Assembly: GCF_000336995.1 (NCBI RefSeq)
Contig: NZ_AOJI01000024.1
Span: 48,900 to 112,899, forward strand
Length of the DNA stretch: 64,000 nt
Source of the DNA: Halorubrum aidingense JCM 13560
GTDB lineage: Archaea; Halobacteriota; Halobacteria; Halobacteriales; Haloferacaceae
Reading direction: 5' to 3'
Made by a program: the position numbers and the translations under genes
Part shown: positions 43,724 through 51,395 of the stretch, in pieces
How positions within the stretch are numbered: position 1 is the first letter of the stretch
Layout of the letters: each line of letters opens with the position of its first letter
The notes under the pieces: generated by a model
Database searches by the model: none
Seen by the model: only the letters and a program-made list of their open reading frames with translations
What the model was told of the DNA's origin: nothing

Positions 43724-43963
43724 ATGAGCCTCGCGAAGCCGTGGCGCGATCTCGACCGCTCGACGGTCGGCGGCGCGCCGGCCCGGTACGCGCTGTACGA
43801 ACTGGGCGACGGCGACGGGAACACGGTCGGGTTCGGCACGGGCGTCCTCCGCGACGAATTGAAAGAGGCCCTCGCCTACCGGGACGCGGCGCAGGTTCGA
43901 TGGGAACTCGCCGACTCGGCCGCGCACGCCGAACGACTGCTGGCCGAGCACGTCGAGGAGTGA
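43724..43963 (+). CDS. Small conserved haloarchaeal protein (DUF7508-like)
   Basis: A 79-residue acidic protein: YALYELGDGDGNTVGFGTGVLRDELKEALAY. This looks like the small single-domain fold seen in GIY-YIG-like or DUF7508 haloarchaeal proteins. The catalytic residues of a GIY-YIG nuclease are absent or degenerate. It follows DUF5796 closely and precedes the ferredoxin on the same strand. Confidence 0.6.
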   Translation: MSLAKPWRDLDRSTVGGAPARYALYELGDGDGNTVGFGTGVLRDELKEALAYRDAAQVRWELADSAAHAERLLAEHVEE

Positions 43964-44065
43964 ATCGCGTCCGGCGAGTCCGGCGGCGCCGACGGTATCG
44001 ACGTCGCCGCCGCATCCGGTGAGAACGACCGACAGAGGAAAGTTCGGTCGGCGCCGAGCAACGGT

Positions 44066-44419
44066 ATGAGCGACGACGCGGAGATCGACCACGATGCGGT
44101 CGTGCGCGCGAGCGACATCGGCGGGGAGGGCCCGCCGATCGAGGAGAAGCCGTACAAGATCGTCTTCGAGGCCAACAAGTGCTTCGGGGCGGGCAAGTGC
44201 GCGGAGGTCGGCGACAACTGGGTGATGGACATCAAAAGCGGGATGGCGAAGCCGCGGTCGTACTACATCGGCGAGGAGGACTTAGACGAGAACATCCGCG
44301 CGGCGGAGGTGTGTCCCGCGAAGAAGGGCGCGGGCGTCATCCACGTCGTCGACCGGCGAACGGACGAGGAGATCGCGCCGAACCCGCACGGCGACGGAAC
44401 GCTCTCGGTCGATTGGTAG
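44066..44419 (+). CDS. Single-cluster ferredoxin with three cysteines
   Basis: A 117-residue ferredoxin. Cys39 and Cys45 lie in NKCFGAGKCAEVGD and Cys83 in AAEVCPAKKG. The middle cysteine of a CxxCxxC motif is replaced by Ala42, the same pattern as the 3Fe-4S ferredoxins that serve cytochrome P450s and related oxygenases. A [3Fe-4S] cluster is therefore likely. N- and C-terminal extensions of about 30 residues are acidic, as in haloarchaeal ferredoxins. The redox partner is not evident nearby. Confidence 0.82.
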   Translation: MSDDAEIDHDAVVRASDIGGEGPPIEEKPYKIVFEANKCFGAGKCAEVGDNWVMDIKSGMAKPRSYYIGEEDLDENIRAAEVCPAKKGAGVIHVVDRRTDEEIAPNPHGDGTLSVDW

Positions 44420-44491
44420 GGCCGCTTAGAACCGAGCGCCGCCGGACGCATCCGAAAGGGGTTTGACCCCACCGCGGGAACCCGAATCTGC

Positions 44492-44576
44492 GCGGGGGTG
44501 GCTGAGCCTGGCCAAAAGCGGCGGACTTAAGATCCGCTCCTGTAGAGGTTCGAGGGTTCGAATCCCTTCCCCCGCA
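44492..44576 (+). tRNA. tRNA-Leu (anticodon TAA)
   Basis: A class II tRNA of 85 nt. GCGGGGG pairs with CCCCCGC and discriminator A. The anticodon arm is GCGGA-CTTAAGA-TCCGC (anticodon TAA). A long variable arm (TCCTGTAGAGG region) and T arm GGTTCGAATCC follow. No intron, CCA not encoded. Its 3' end is duplicated downstream. Confidence 0.95.
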
Positions 44577-44671
44577 TTCCTGCTGCGAGCAATTCGCGAG
44601 CAGCAGGACTCGGTCCTGAAGGGATTCGGATCAGGGAGGTCGCGCGCAGCGAAGCGAGCACGTCCGACCGT

Positions 44672-44693
44672 GGTTCGAATACCTTCCCCCGCA
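44672..44693 (+). repeat. Partial copy of the tRNA-Leu 3' end (possible attachment-site scar)
   Basis: Twenty-two bases, ggttcgaataccttcccccg plus ca, match the 3' end of tRNA-Leu (44555-44576) with one mismatch, 117 bases downstream in the same orientation. This is the pattern left by an integrative element that used the tRNA 3' end as its attachment site and was later lost. The 95 bases between the copies hold no gene. Confidence 0.7.
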
Positions 44694-44746
44694 TATCGTG
44701 GCGCTCACACCTCGTGAGCGGCGCGGCTCACTTCCACCGATCGACT

Positions 44747-45166
44747 TCAACAGCAGAACATGAAGGGGTAGACGAGCGCGACGCGGTCGCCGTCTTCGAG
44801 CGTCGTGTCGAACCCCTGTTCGTTCTCGTTGAAGCGGCCGTTGACGAGGATCCGGGCGTACGCGATCGTCTGCTCGCCGACCGGGTTCTTCGTCCACGTG
44901 CCGGGCAACTCCTCCGGCGTCGGCGCCCAGCCGCTGTGAGTCGCGTCGGCCTCGGTCTCCGCGATCAGCATCTCCTGGAGCTGGGGGTAGTCATCGAACA
45001 GTTCGTCGAGGAATTCCCGCAGCGTATCGCCCGCGAACGTGTACTCGAACTCGTACACCTCGAGCTCGGTGCGGACGTGCCCGGTACAGCGCACCGTGAC
45101 GGTCGTTTCCGCGCCCGAAACGCTCGTCGGATCGGGGTCGCTCGCCGACTCTCTGGCCTGTGTCAT
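44747..45166 (-). CDS. MoaD/ThiS-like beta-grasp protein ending in Cys-Cys
   Basis: A 139-residue protein with a ubiquitin-like beta-grasp core (YEFEYTFAGDTLREFLDELFDDYPQLQEML) and the second half ARILVNGRFNENEQGFDTTLEDGDRVALVYP typical of MoaD/ThiS. The C-terminus reads PFMFCC, not the Gly-Gly needed for adenylation and thiocarboxylate formation. It may therefore not be a sulfur carrier or modifier of the usual kind. The ATG faces the norB gene across a 162-base divergent promoter region, which suggests a shared role in anaerobic or nitric-oxide metabolism. The function is unassigned. Confidence 0.75.
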   Translation of the reverse strand: MTQARESASDPDPTSVSGAETTVTVRCTGHVRTELEVYEFEYTFAGDTLREFLDELFDDYPQLQEMLIAETEADATHSGWAPTPEELPGTWTKNPVGEQTIAYARILVNGRFNENEQGFDTTLEDGDRVALVYPFMFCC

Positions 45167-45204
45167 GGGTACGGATAGGCGCTCCCGGGGGGTGAATCGC
45201 CGTG

Positions 45205-45216
45205 CGAACATGTTCG
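45205..45216. promoter_or_regulatory. Perfect 12-bp palindrome in the norB/MoaD-like divergent promoter
   Basis: CGAACATGTTCG is a perfect palindrome 39-50 bases upstream of the MoaD-like start and about 113 bases before the norB ATG. It resembles the CGAAC-N-GTTCG half-site pair reported for the haloarchaeal denitrification regulator NarO, but with a 2-base rather than the 4-base spacer I recall. It is a good operator candidate. Confidence 0.45.
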
Positions 45217-45328
45217 GGGTCGGTTCCGTTCCGATCGGGCCCTCGCGGGTCGCCCTCTCGATCGGGCGTGCCCCGACCGAATATGTTGCCGTCAACTGAG
45301 TAGGTCGTTGAGGCACAACGCCCCGTCG

Positions 45329-47617
45329 ATGGAACTCACTCGCAAAACGATCGCCAAGGTCATCGTCGCGGCGTTCCTGTTGAACCTCGTCGTCATGGGC
45401 GCCGGGGCGTGGTTCGCGTATCAGGAGGCGCCACCGATTCCCGACGATGTCGTCGGCCCCGACGGCGAGACGGTGACCACCGGCGAGACGATCCAAGACG
45501 GGAAAGCGGCCTTTCAACAGTACGGGCTGATGAACCACGGATCGATTCTCGGTAACGGCGCGTACTACGGTGAGGATTACACCGCCGAGACGCTGGAATT
45601 GAAAACCGAGCACATGCGCGAGTACTACGCGCAAGCGGAGCACGACGCCGCCTACGACTCGCTGTCGTCCAGCGAGCGGGCGGCGATCGACCAGACCGTC
45701 CGCGACGACCTCGACGGCGCCCACGACGGCACCGGCGTCGTCGAGTATTCCGCGGCGGAGGCGTACGCTCACGAGGAGGTGCGGGCGACCTACGTCGAGC
45801 GGTACCACGAGGGCGACCACGCCCGCGGTGTCCCCGAGGGGATGATCGAGTCGCCGGAGGAGGCGGCGGCGTTCGCCGACTTCGCGCTGTGGACCGCGTG
45901 GTTCTCTCACACCGACCGGCCCGACGCGGAGCACTCGTACACCAACGACTGGCCGTACTCGCCCGCCGCCGGCAACGACGCGACCGGCTCCGCGATGATC
46001 TGGAGCGTGATCGCGATGGTGCTGCTCGTCGGCGCGGCGGGCGCCGCCATCCTCCTGTACAAGTCGGTGACGCTCCCGGAGCCGTCGGCGAAGGGAGTGT
46101 CGGTGCCCGAGCCCGGCGACGTGAGCGTGTTCCCGAGCCAGCGCGCCGCACTGCGGTTCGTTCCCATCGCCGCCGGGTTGTTCCTCGCACAGGTGTTGCT
46201 CGGCGGGCTACTCGCCCATTTCTACATCGAGCGCGCCGGCTTCTTCGGGATCGAGGAGCTGTTCGGCGTACACATCCTTCAGCTCCTCCCCTTCTCAATC
46301 GCGAAGACGTGGCACATCGATCTGGGGATCCTCTGGATCGCATCGACGTGGCTCGGCGCCGGCCTGTTCCTCCCGCCGCTGTTGACCGGTCACGAGCCGA
46401 AACGGCAGGCGAGGTATGTCAACGTGTTGTTGGGCGCGCTCGTCACCGTGGTCGTCGGCGGGATGGGCGGGATCTGGCTCGGCGCGAACGGGTACTTCGA
46501 CGGTCAGCTCTGGTGGCTCCTCGGCAACGAGGGGCTGGAGTACCTCGAAGTCGGGAAGGTGTGGCAGGGCGGGCTGCTCGTCGGATTCGTGCTCTGGGCC
46601 GTCCTCGCGATTCGGGGACTCAAGCCGCTGCTCGACCGCGAGCCGGTGTACGGGCTCGCGCACATGATCCTCTACGCCGGCGGCTCGATCACCCTGCTGT
46701 TCGTCGCCGGCTTCCTGTTCACGCCGACGACGAACATCGCCGTCACGGAGTTCTGGCGGTGGTGGGTCGTTCACATGTGGGTCGAGGGCGCCTTCGAGTT
46801 CTTCATCGTCGCGATCATCGGGCTCACGCTCGTGTCGATGAACCTCCTCTCGCGGCGCAGCGCCGAAAAGGCCGTGATGCTGCAGGCGCTCCTGGTGATG
46901 GGCACCGGCGTGATCGGCGTCTCACACCATTACTGGTGGATCGGTATGGCCGACTACTGGGTGCCGATAGGGAGCGTCTTTTCGACGCTGGAACTGCTTC
47001 CGCTCGTCTTCATTCTCTACGAGGCGATCGGGCAGTACCGGGCGATGTCGGACGCGGAGTTCCCCTACACGCTCCCGTTCATGTTCATCGTCGCCAGCGG
47101 GGTGTGGAACTTCGTCGGCGCCGGCGTGCTCGGCTTCTTCATCAACCTCCCGCTGATCAACTACTACGAACACGGCACGTACCTCACCGTCGGACACGCC
47201 CACGCGGCGATGTTCGGCGCGTTCGGGTTCCTCGCGCTCGGAATGGTCACGTACATGCTTCAGCTGTCGATCGACCCCGAGCGCTGGGACGGCTCGTGGC
47301 TCCGAGCGGCGTTCTGGTGCTGGAACGTCGGGCTCGCGCTGATGGTGTTCGTCTCGGTGCTCCCGGTCGGCTTCCTGCAGTTGGACGTCGCGTTCACGGA
47401 GAGCTACGCGGCCGCTCGGAGCCTCGCCTTCTACGAGGGTTCGACGGTGCAGACGCTGTTCTGGGCCCGGCTCCCCGGTGACAGCCTGCTCATTCTCGGC
47501 ACGGTCATCTACGCCGCCGACTTGGTCCGCAAGCGGTTCGTCCTTCGGCGGTCCGCCGAGGACCCGAGCGTCGACGACATGGCCGTCGCCGAGGGGATCC
47601 TCAGCGACGACGACTGA
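45329..47617 (+). CDS. norB: Quinol-dependent nitric oxide reductase (qNOR)
   Basis: A 762-residue single-subunit NO reductase reducing nitric oxide to nitrous oxide with quinol electrons, a denitrification or NO-detoxification step. An N-terminal membrane helix (residues 5-28) and an extracytoplasmic domain of about 190 residues precede 12-13 helices of the haem-copper oxidase fold. His-containing helices include HILQLLPFSIAKTWHIDLG, VVHMWVEGAFEFF, VSHHYWWIG and VGHAHAAMFGAFG, matching the haem b, b3 and FeB ligands. I start at MELTRKTI, since a TTG seven codons upstream is less likely. A TATA-like AATATGTT lies about 45 bases before the ATG. Confidence 0.94.
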   Translation: MELTRKTIAKVIVAAFLLNLVVMGAGAWFAYQEAPPIPDDVVGPDGETVTTGETIQDGKAAFQQYGLMNHGSILGNGAYYGEDYTAETLELKTEHMREYYAQAEHDAAYDSLSSSERAAIDQTVRDDLDGAHDGTGVVEYSAAEAYAHEEVRATYVERYHEGDHARGVPEGMIESPEEAAAFADFALWTAWFSHTDRPDAEHSYTNDWPYSPAAGNDATGSAMIWSVIAMVLLVGAAGAAILLYKSVTLPEPSAKGVSVPEPGDVSVFPSQRAALRFVPIAAGLFLAQVLLGGLLAHFYIERAGFFGIEELFGVHILQLLPFSIAKTWHIDLGILWIASTWLGAGLFLPPLLTGHEPKRQARYVNVLLGALVTVVVGGMGGIWLGANGYFDGQLWWLLGNEGLEYLEVGKVWQGGLLVGFVLWAVLAIRGLKPLLDREPVYGLAHMILYAGGSITLLFVAGFLFTPTTNIAVTEFWRWWVVHMWVEGAFEFFIVAIIGLTLVSMNLLSRRSAEKAVMLQALLVMGTGVIGVSHHYWWIGMADYWVPIGSVFSTLELLPLVFILYEAIGQYRAMSDAEFPYTLPFMFIVASGVWNFVGAGVLGFFINLPLINYYEHGTYLTVGHAHAAMFGAFGFLALGMVTYMLQLSIDPERWDGSWLRAAFWCWNVGLALMVFVSVLPVGFLQLDVAFTESYAAARSLAFYEGSTVQTLFWARLPGDSLLILGTVIYAADLVRKRFVLRRSAEDPSVDDMAVAEGILSDDD

Positions 47618-47678
47618 ACCGGATCGAGCCGGCGGATCGACTGTGCGCCTACGCGTGGTGGATCCCCGGGACGGCCGC

Positions 47679-47686
47679 GATAAATA
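47679..47686 (+). promoter_or_regulatory. Candidate TATA box of thyA-folA
   Basis: A GATAAATA element about 85-90 bases before the thyA ATG. At the usual spacing, transcription would start near 47705-47710, inside the inverted repeat described next. Confidence 0.35.
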
Positions 47687-47700
47687 GCGATCATTTACAT

Positions 47701-47719
47701 CGTCCAATTCGTTTGGACG
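47701..47719 (+). promoter_or_regulatory. Inverted repeat at the predicted thyA transcript 5' end
   Basis: CGTCCAA at 47701-47707 and TTGGACG at 47713-47719 form a perfect 7-bp stem with a 5-base loop. Its position, at the expected start of transcription and 50 bases before thyA, could make it an operator or a 5' hairpin. No regulator is known from the sequence. Confidence 0.4.
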
Positions 47720-47768
47720 GGTAGATCCGTCGTCCCGCCGGACTCCGCCGGAGGCGACACCGACCACC

Positions 47769-48797
47769 ATGCAACAGTACCTCGATCTCGTCGACGACAC
47801 CCTGTCGACGGGCACCTACAAGCCGAATCGGACCGGCGTCGACACGATCGCGTCGTTCAGCGGACAGTACACCGTCGACCTCGCTGAGGGGTTCCCGCTG
47901 TTGACGACGAAGAAGATGGACGGCTACCGCTGGAACTCGCTCATTCACGAGGTGCTCTGGTACCTCTCCGGTGAAGAGCACGTCCGAACCCTCCGCGAGG
48001 AGACCAAGATCTGGGACGCGTGGGCGGACGACGAGGGGCGTCTCGACACCGCGTACGGCCGGTTCTGGCGGCGCTACCCCGTCCCGAGCGACGACGCCGC
48101 GCTCCCGGGCGAGACCTGGCCCGACGACGCCCATCGGTGGGTCACCGTCGAGGAAGGCCCCGACGGGACCGATCGCCGCACCTTCGACCAGATCCAGTAC
48201 GTCCTCGACACGCTCGAGGAGAACCCGCGCTCGCGCCGCATGGTCGTGAACGCGTGGCACCCCGCGAACGCGGCGACGTCGACGCTGCCGCCGTGTCACT
48301 ACACGTTCGTCGTGAACGTGCAGGACGGCCGGCTCAACCTCCACCTCACGCAGCGCTCGGGCGACATCGCGCTCGGAGTCCCCTTCAACATCGCCGCCTA
48401 CGCGCTGCTCGCGAACGCGCTCGCCCAGCGGACGGGCTTCGAGGTGGGCGAGTTCGGTCACACCGTCGTCGACGCGCACGTCTACTGCGGCCGCGGCGAG
48501 CGCGGGAAGTGGTACGCGAACAACCTCCGCTACGTGCAGGACCGGCTCGCGACTGTCGAGAGCAAGGCCGACTACCTCGACGTGAAAAGCTGGGTCGAGC
48601 GGACCGCTCCCGACGAGGCGGACGGCGAGGCGGGCTACGACCACGTCCCCGGGCTCCTCGAGCAGCTCTCGCGGGAGCCGCGCGACCGCCCGCGGATCAA
48701 GATCGCCGACAAGCCGCTCGACGAACTGACCTACGAGGATATCGAGGTCGTCGACTACGACTCCGCGGACGGGCTCTCGTTCGCGGTCGCGGAGTGA
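47769..48797 (+). CDS. thyA: Thymidylate synthase ThyA
   Basis: A 342-residue classical thymidylate synthase, making dTMP from dUMP with methylene-tetrahydrofolate. Catalytic Cys176 sits in TLPPCHYTF. The dUMP-binding RSRRMVVNAWHPAN and QRSGDIALGVPFNIAAYALL blocks, the start GTYKPNRTGVDT and the HVYCGRGERGKWYANN region complete the site. It is longer than the E. coli enzyme because of an insertion around residues 100-150. The stop overlaps the DHFR start by one base, so both enzymes of the dTMP cycle are coupled. Confidence 0.96.
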   Translation: MQQYLDLVDDTLSTGTYKPNRTGVDTIASFSGQYTVDLAEGFPLLTTKKMDGYRWNSLIHEVLWYLSGEEHVRTLREETKIWDAWADDEGRLDTAYGRFWRRYPVPSDDAALPGETWPDDAHRWVTVEEGPDGTDRRTFDQIQYVLDTLEENPRSRRMVVNAWHPANAATSTLPPCHYTFVVNVQDGRLNLHLTQRSGDIALGVPFNIAAYALLANALAQRTGFEVGEFGHTVVDAHVYCGRGERGKWYANNLRYVQDRLATVESKADYLDVKSWVERTAPDEADGEAGYDHVPGLLEQLSREPRDRPRIKIADKPLDELTYEDIEVVDYDSADGLSFAVAE

Positions 48798-49345
48798 TGA
48801 CCGACGACGCGCCCACCGCCACCGATCTCGACATCGTCCTCGTCGCCGCGGTCGCCGAGAACCGCGTCATCGGGGACGACGGCGGGATGCCGTGGCACTA
48901 CCCGGCCGACCTCGCGCACTTCAAGCGGCTGACGACGGGTCACCCCGTGATCGTCGGCCGCGCCACCTACGAGAGCATCGCCGATCGGATCGGCGGGCCG
49001 CTGCCGGACCGAACCAGCGTCGTGTTGACGACTCGAGACCCCGATCTCCCGGAGGGCGCCGCCGTCGCGAACGACGTCGAAGAGGCGGTGGCGCGCGCGA
49101 CCGCGGACGCCACCGACCGCGGCGTCGACGCGGTGTTCGTGATCGGCGGCGCGACCGTCTACGAGCAGTTCCTCGACCGCGCCGATCGGATGGTGCTGAC
49201 CGAGGTGCCGGGGCGTCCCGACGGCGACACGCGATTCCCCGCGTGGGACGACGAGGAGTGGATCGAGACCGACCGCGAGACGGTGCCGGCGGAGGATGCC
49301 GACGGCGAGATTTCGTTCGTCACGTACGAGCGCGTCGACAGCTGA
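48797..49345 (+). CDS. folA: Dihydrofolate reductase
   Basis: A 182-residue DHFR, regenerating tetrahydrofolate for ThyA. IVLVAAVAENRVIGDDGGMPWHYPADLAHFKRLT has the substrate-site Trp and Asp. VIVGRATYESI and VFVIGGATVYEQFL bind NADPH. Compared with E. coli DHFR (159 residues) it has acidic surface loops, as usual in halophiles. Start at the ATG in TGATG overlapping thyA. Confidence 0.95.
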   Translation: MTDDAPTATDLDIVLVAAVAENRVIGDDGGMPWHYPADLAHFKRLTTGHPVIVGRATYESIADRIGGPLPDRTSVVLTTRDPDLPEGAAVANDVEEAVARATADATDRGVDAVFVIGGATVYEQFLDRADRMVLTEVPGRPDGDTRFPAWDDEEWIETDRETVPAEDADGEISFVTYERVDS

Positions 49346-49377
49346 CCGCGGGGAGTGGCTCAGGCGGCTCAGGCGGC

Positions 49378-50538
49378 TCAGCTCCGCAGCGCCTCGACCG
49401 GCCGCTCGTTCGCCGCCTTCCACGCGGGGTACGCGCCGCTGACGAGCCCGACGCCGACGCCGAACACGAGCGCCAAGAGGAGGTAGTACCCGTTGGTCGG
49501 GTCTAACACGAGGTCGATGTCGACGGCGGGCGTCGAGACCACGAGCCCGGCGACGAGCAGCACCGTGAGGAGGGTGCCGGCCGCCGCGCCCGCGGCCCCG
49601 ATGAGACCGGCCTCCGCGAGCAGCACGCGTAACACGTCGCGGCGCGTCACGCCGACGGCGCGCATCACGCCGATCTCCTGGCGTCGCTCCACCGTGCTCA
49701 TCAGCATGACATTGAGGATCGAGACGCCGGCGACGACGAGCGAGATGGCTCCGAGGCCGAGCAGGAACCTGCTCAACAGGTCGAAGAACCCGTTTATCTC
49801 GTCGACGACCGCGGCCAGTTCGAACAGGTCGACGCGCTCCTCGCGGGCGTTCACCTCCTCGCGGATGCCGTCGGCCGCCGTCCGCGCCGCCTCGCCCGAT
49901 TCGGCGACGACGAGCACCTGGTTGTACCCGTCCGCCGAGAACGCCGACTCGGGGAGGAAGACGGCGTCGTCGGGCGCGACCGGACTGAACGTCTGGCTCT
50001 CGGCGAGCACGGCGACGACGCGGATCTGCCGGCCCGCGATCTCGACGGTGTCGCCCGCGTCGAGCCCGAGGTCCTCGGCGATCCCCGCGCCGACGATCGC
50101 CCCCCGTCTGTGTCGCTCGGGGAGCCTGCCGTCCGCGGCCTCGAACGCGAGCCCCGGCTCCTCAACGCCGTACACGGTCGCGAACGTCTGTCCGCCAGCG
50201 CTCCCGACGACCGCGTTGTCGGTGTACAGCGGGACGACCGCGGGCTCGCCGACGGCGCGGCGGATCGCCGCCACGTCCGCCTCCGAGAGCGACTCCACCC
50301 CGGCGTCGGCGTTTGGCGAGACCACGACCTGCGTGCCGATGTCGCCGATGGCGTCGTCGGCGCCGAGCGCGAGCACGTTGCCGAAGATCCCCAGCGCCGC
50401 GACCGCGAGCACGCCGATGCACACGCCGAGCACCGCGAGCACGGTCCGTACGCGGTTCCGCCGCAGGTTCCGCCCGGCCATCGACACGGCCGGGCGCCAG
50501 CCGCGGAGCCAACCGGACCAGTTGCGGTCCCCGCTCAT
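49378..50538 (-). CDS. ABC transporter permease, MacB/FtsX type
   Basis: A 386-residue permease with one N-terminal membrane helix (RTVLAVLGVCIGVLAVAALGI near 30-50), a periplasmic-type (extracytoplasmic) MacB_PCD domain of about 200 residues, and three C-terminal helices. These include ISLVVAGVSILNVMLMSTVERRQEIGVMRAVGVTRRDVL, which holds the FtsX family signature. Such systems usually act as mechanotransmitters or lipoprotein/peptide exporters rather than importers. Its GTG/ATG start overlaps the ATPase gene by four bases. Confidence 0.92.
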   Translation of the reverse strand: MSGDRNWSGWLRGWRPAVSMAGRNLRRNRVRTVLAVLGVCIGVLAVAALGIFGNVLALGADDAIGDIGTQVVVSPNADAGVESLSEADVAAIRRAVGEPAVVPLYTDNAVVGSAGGQTFATVYGVEEPGLAFEAADGRLPERHRRGAIVGAGIAEDLGLDAGDTVEIAGRQIRVVAVLAESQTFSPVAPDDAVFLPESAFSADGYNQVLVVAESGEAARTAADGIREEVNAREERVDLFELAAVVDEINGFFDLLSRFLLGLGAISLVVAGVSILNVMLMSTVERRQEIGVMRAVGVTRRDVLRVLLAEAGLIGAAGAAAGTLLTVLLVAGLVVSTPAVDIDLVLDPTNGYYLLLALVFGVGVGLVSGAYPAWKAANERPVEALRS

Positions 50539-51395
50539 CGCTCTTCCGAGGGCGTCACCGGGCGGCGATCCTCGGTGACGTCGCGTTCGGCGTCGTTGCG
50601 TTCGGCGTCGTCGCGCCCGGTATCGTCGCGTTCGGCGTCGTTGCGTTCGGCGTCGTCGCGCCCGGTATCGTCGCGTTCGGCGGCGTCGACTCCTTCGTCG
50701 CCTCCCCGGTCGCGCCCCTTGTCGACGACCCCGCCGACGAGCACGCCGTCGGTGAGTTCGACGACGCGGTCGGCGTACTCCTCGACGAGCGGATCGTGGG
50801 TGACCGCGATCACGGCGACGCCCTCGGCCCGCACGCGCTCGAACTCGGCGAGGATCGCCTCACCGGTCTCCGTGTCGAGGTTCCCGGTGGGCTCGTCGGC
50901 GAGCAGGACCGCGGGATCGTTGATCAGCGCCCGCGCGATGGCGACCCGCTGTTTCTGCCCGCCGGAGAGTTCGCTCGGATCGTGGTCGAGACGGTCGCCG
51001 AGCCCGAAGCGGTCCAACAGGTCGGCGGCCCGATCGGTCGCGTCACCCGGGTCGAACGCCGTCGGCAGCGCGACGTTCTCGACGGCCGAGAGCGTCGGCA
51101 GGAGGTGGAAGTCCTGGAAGACGAACCCGATCGACTCCTTGCGCGCGGCGGTTCGCTCGGCGACCGAGAGGCTCGTCACGTCGGTTCCCCCGAGCAGTCG
51201 CTGACCCTCCGTCGGGTCGTCGAGCAGGCCGAGCACGTTGAGCAGCGTCGATTTCCCGGACCCGCTGGGACCGACCACCGCGACGAACTCGCCCGGCTCG
51301 ACCGCGAAGTCGACGGCGTCGAGCGCGACGACCGGCTCGCCGCCGCCACCGGGGTACCGCTTCGTCACCCCCCGGAGTTCGACGCTATACGTCAC
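50535..51395 (-). CDS. ABC transporter ATP-binding protein, MacB/LolD type
   Basis: A 286-residue ATPase: Walker A VGPSGSGKSTLL near residue 40, Q-loop VFQDFHLLPTLSA, signature LSGGQKQRVAIARAL, Walker B LLADEPTGNLD. This is the LolD/MacB subfamily that pairs with FtsX-type permeases. The C-terminal 55 residues are an added acidic/Arg tail from a 45-base DNA repeat (RDDAERNDAERDDTG units). The gene overlaps the CARDB-like protein by 11 bases upstream and the permease by four downstream, forming a three-gene operon. Confidence 0.93.
   Translation of the reverse strand: MTYSVELRGVTKRYPGGGGEPVVALDAVDFAVEPGEFVAVVGPSGSGKSTLLNVLGLLDDPTEGQRLLGGTDVTSLSVAERTAARKESIGFVFQDFHLLPTLSAVENVALPTAFDPGDATDRAADLLDRFGLGDRLDHDPSELSGGQKQRVAIARALINDPAVLLADEPTGNLDTETGEAILAEFERVRAEGVAVIAVTHDPLVEEYADRVVELTDGVLVGGVVDKGRDRGGDEGVDAAERDDTGRDDAERNDAERDDTGRDDAERNDAERDVTEDRRPVTPSEER
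50581..50685 (-). repeat. In-frame 45-bp tandem repeat in the ATPase C-terminal tail
   Basis: Two full copies and one partial copy with a 45-base period (50581, 50626, 50671) encode the charged C-terminal tail of the ABC ATPase. Multiples of three bases keep the frame. Confidence 0.85.

Noticed and set aside
50581..50685. 45-bp repeats considered as regulatory DNA or CRISPR
   Set aside because: They encode the C-terminal tail of the ABC ATPase in frame and have no spacer structure.
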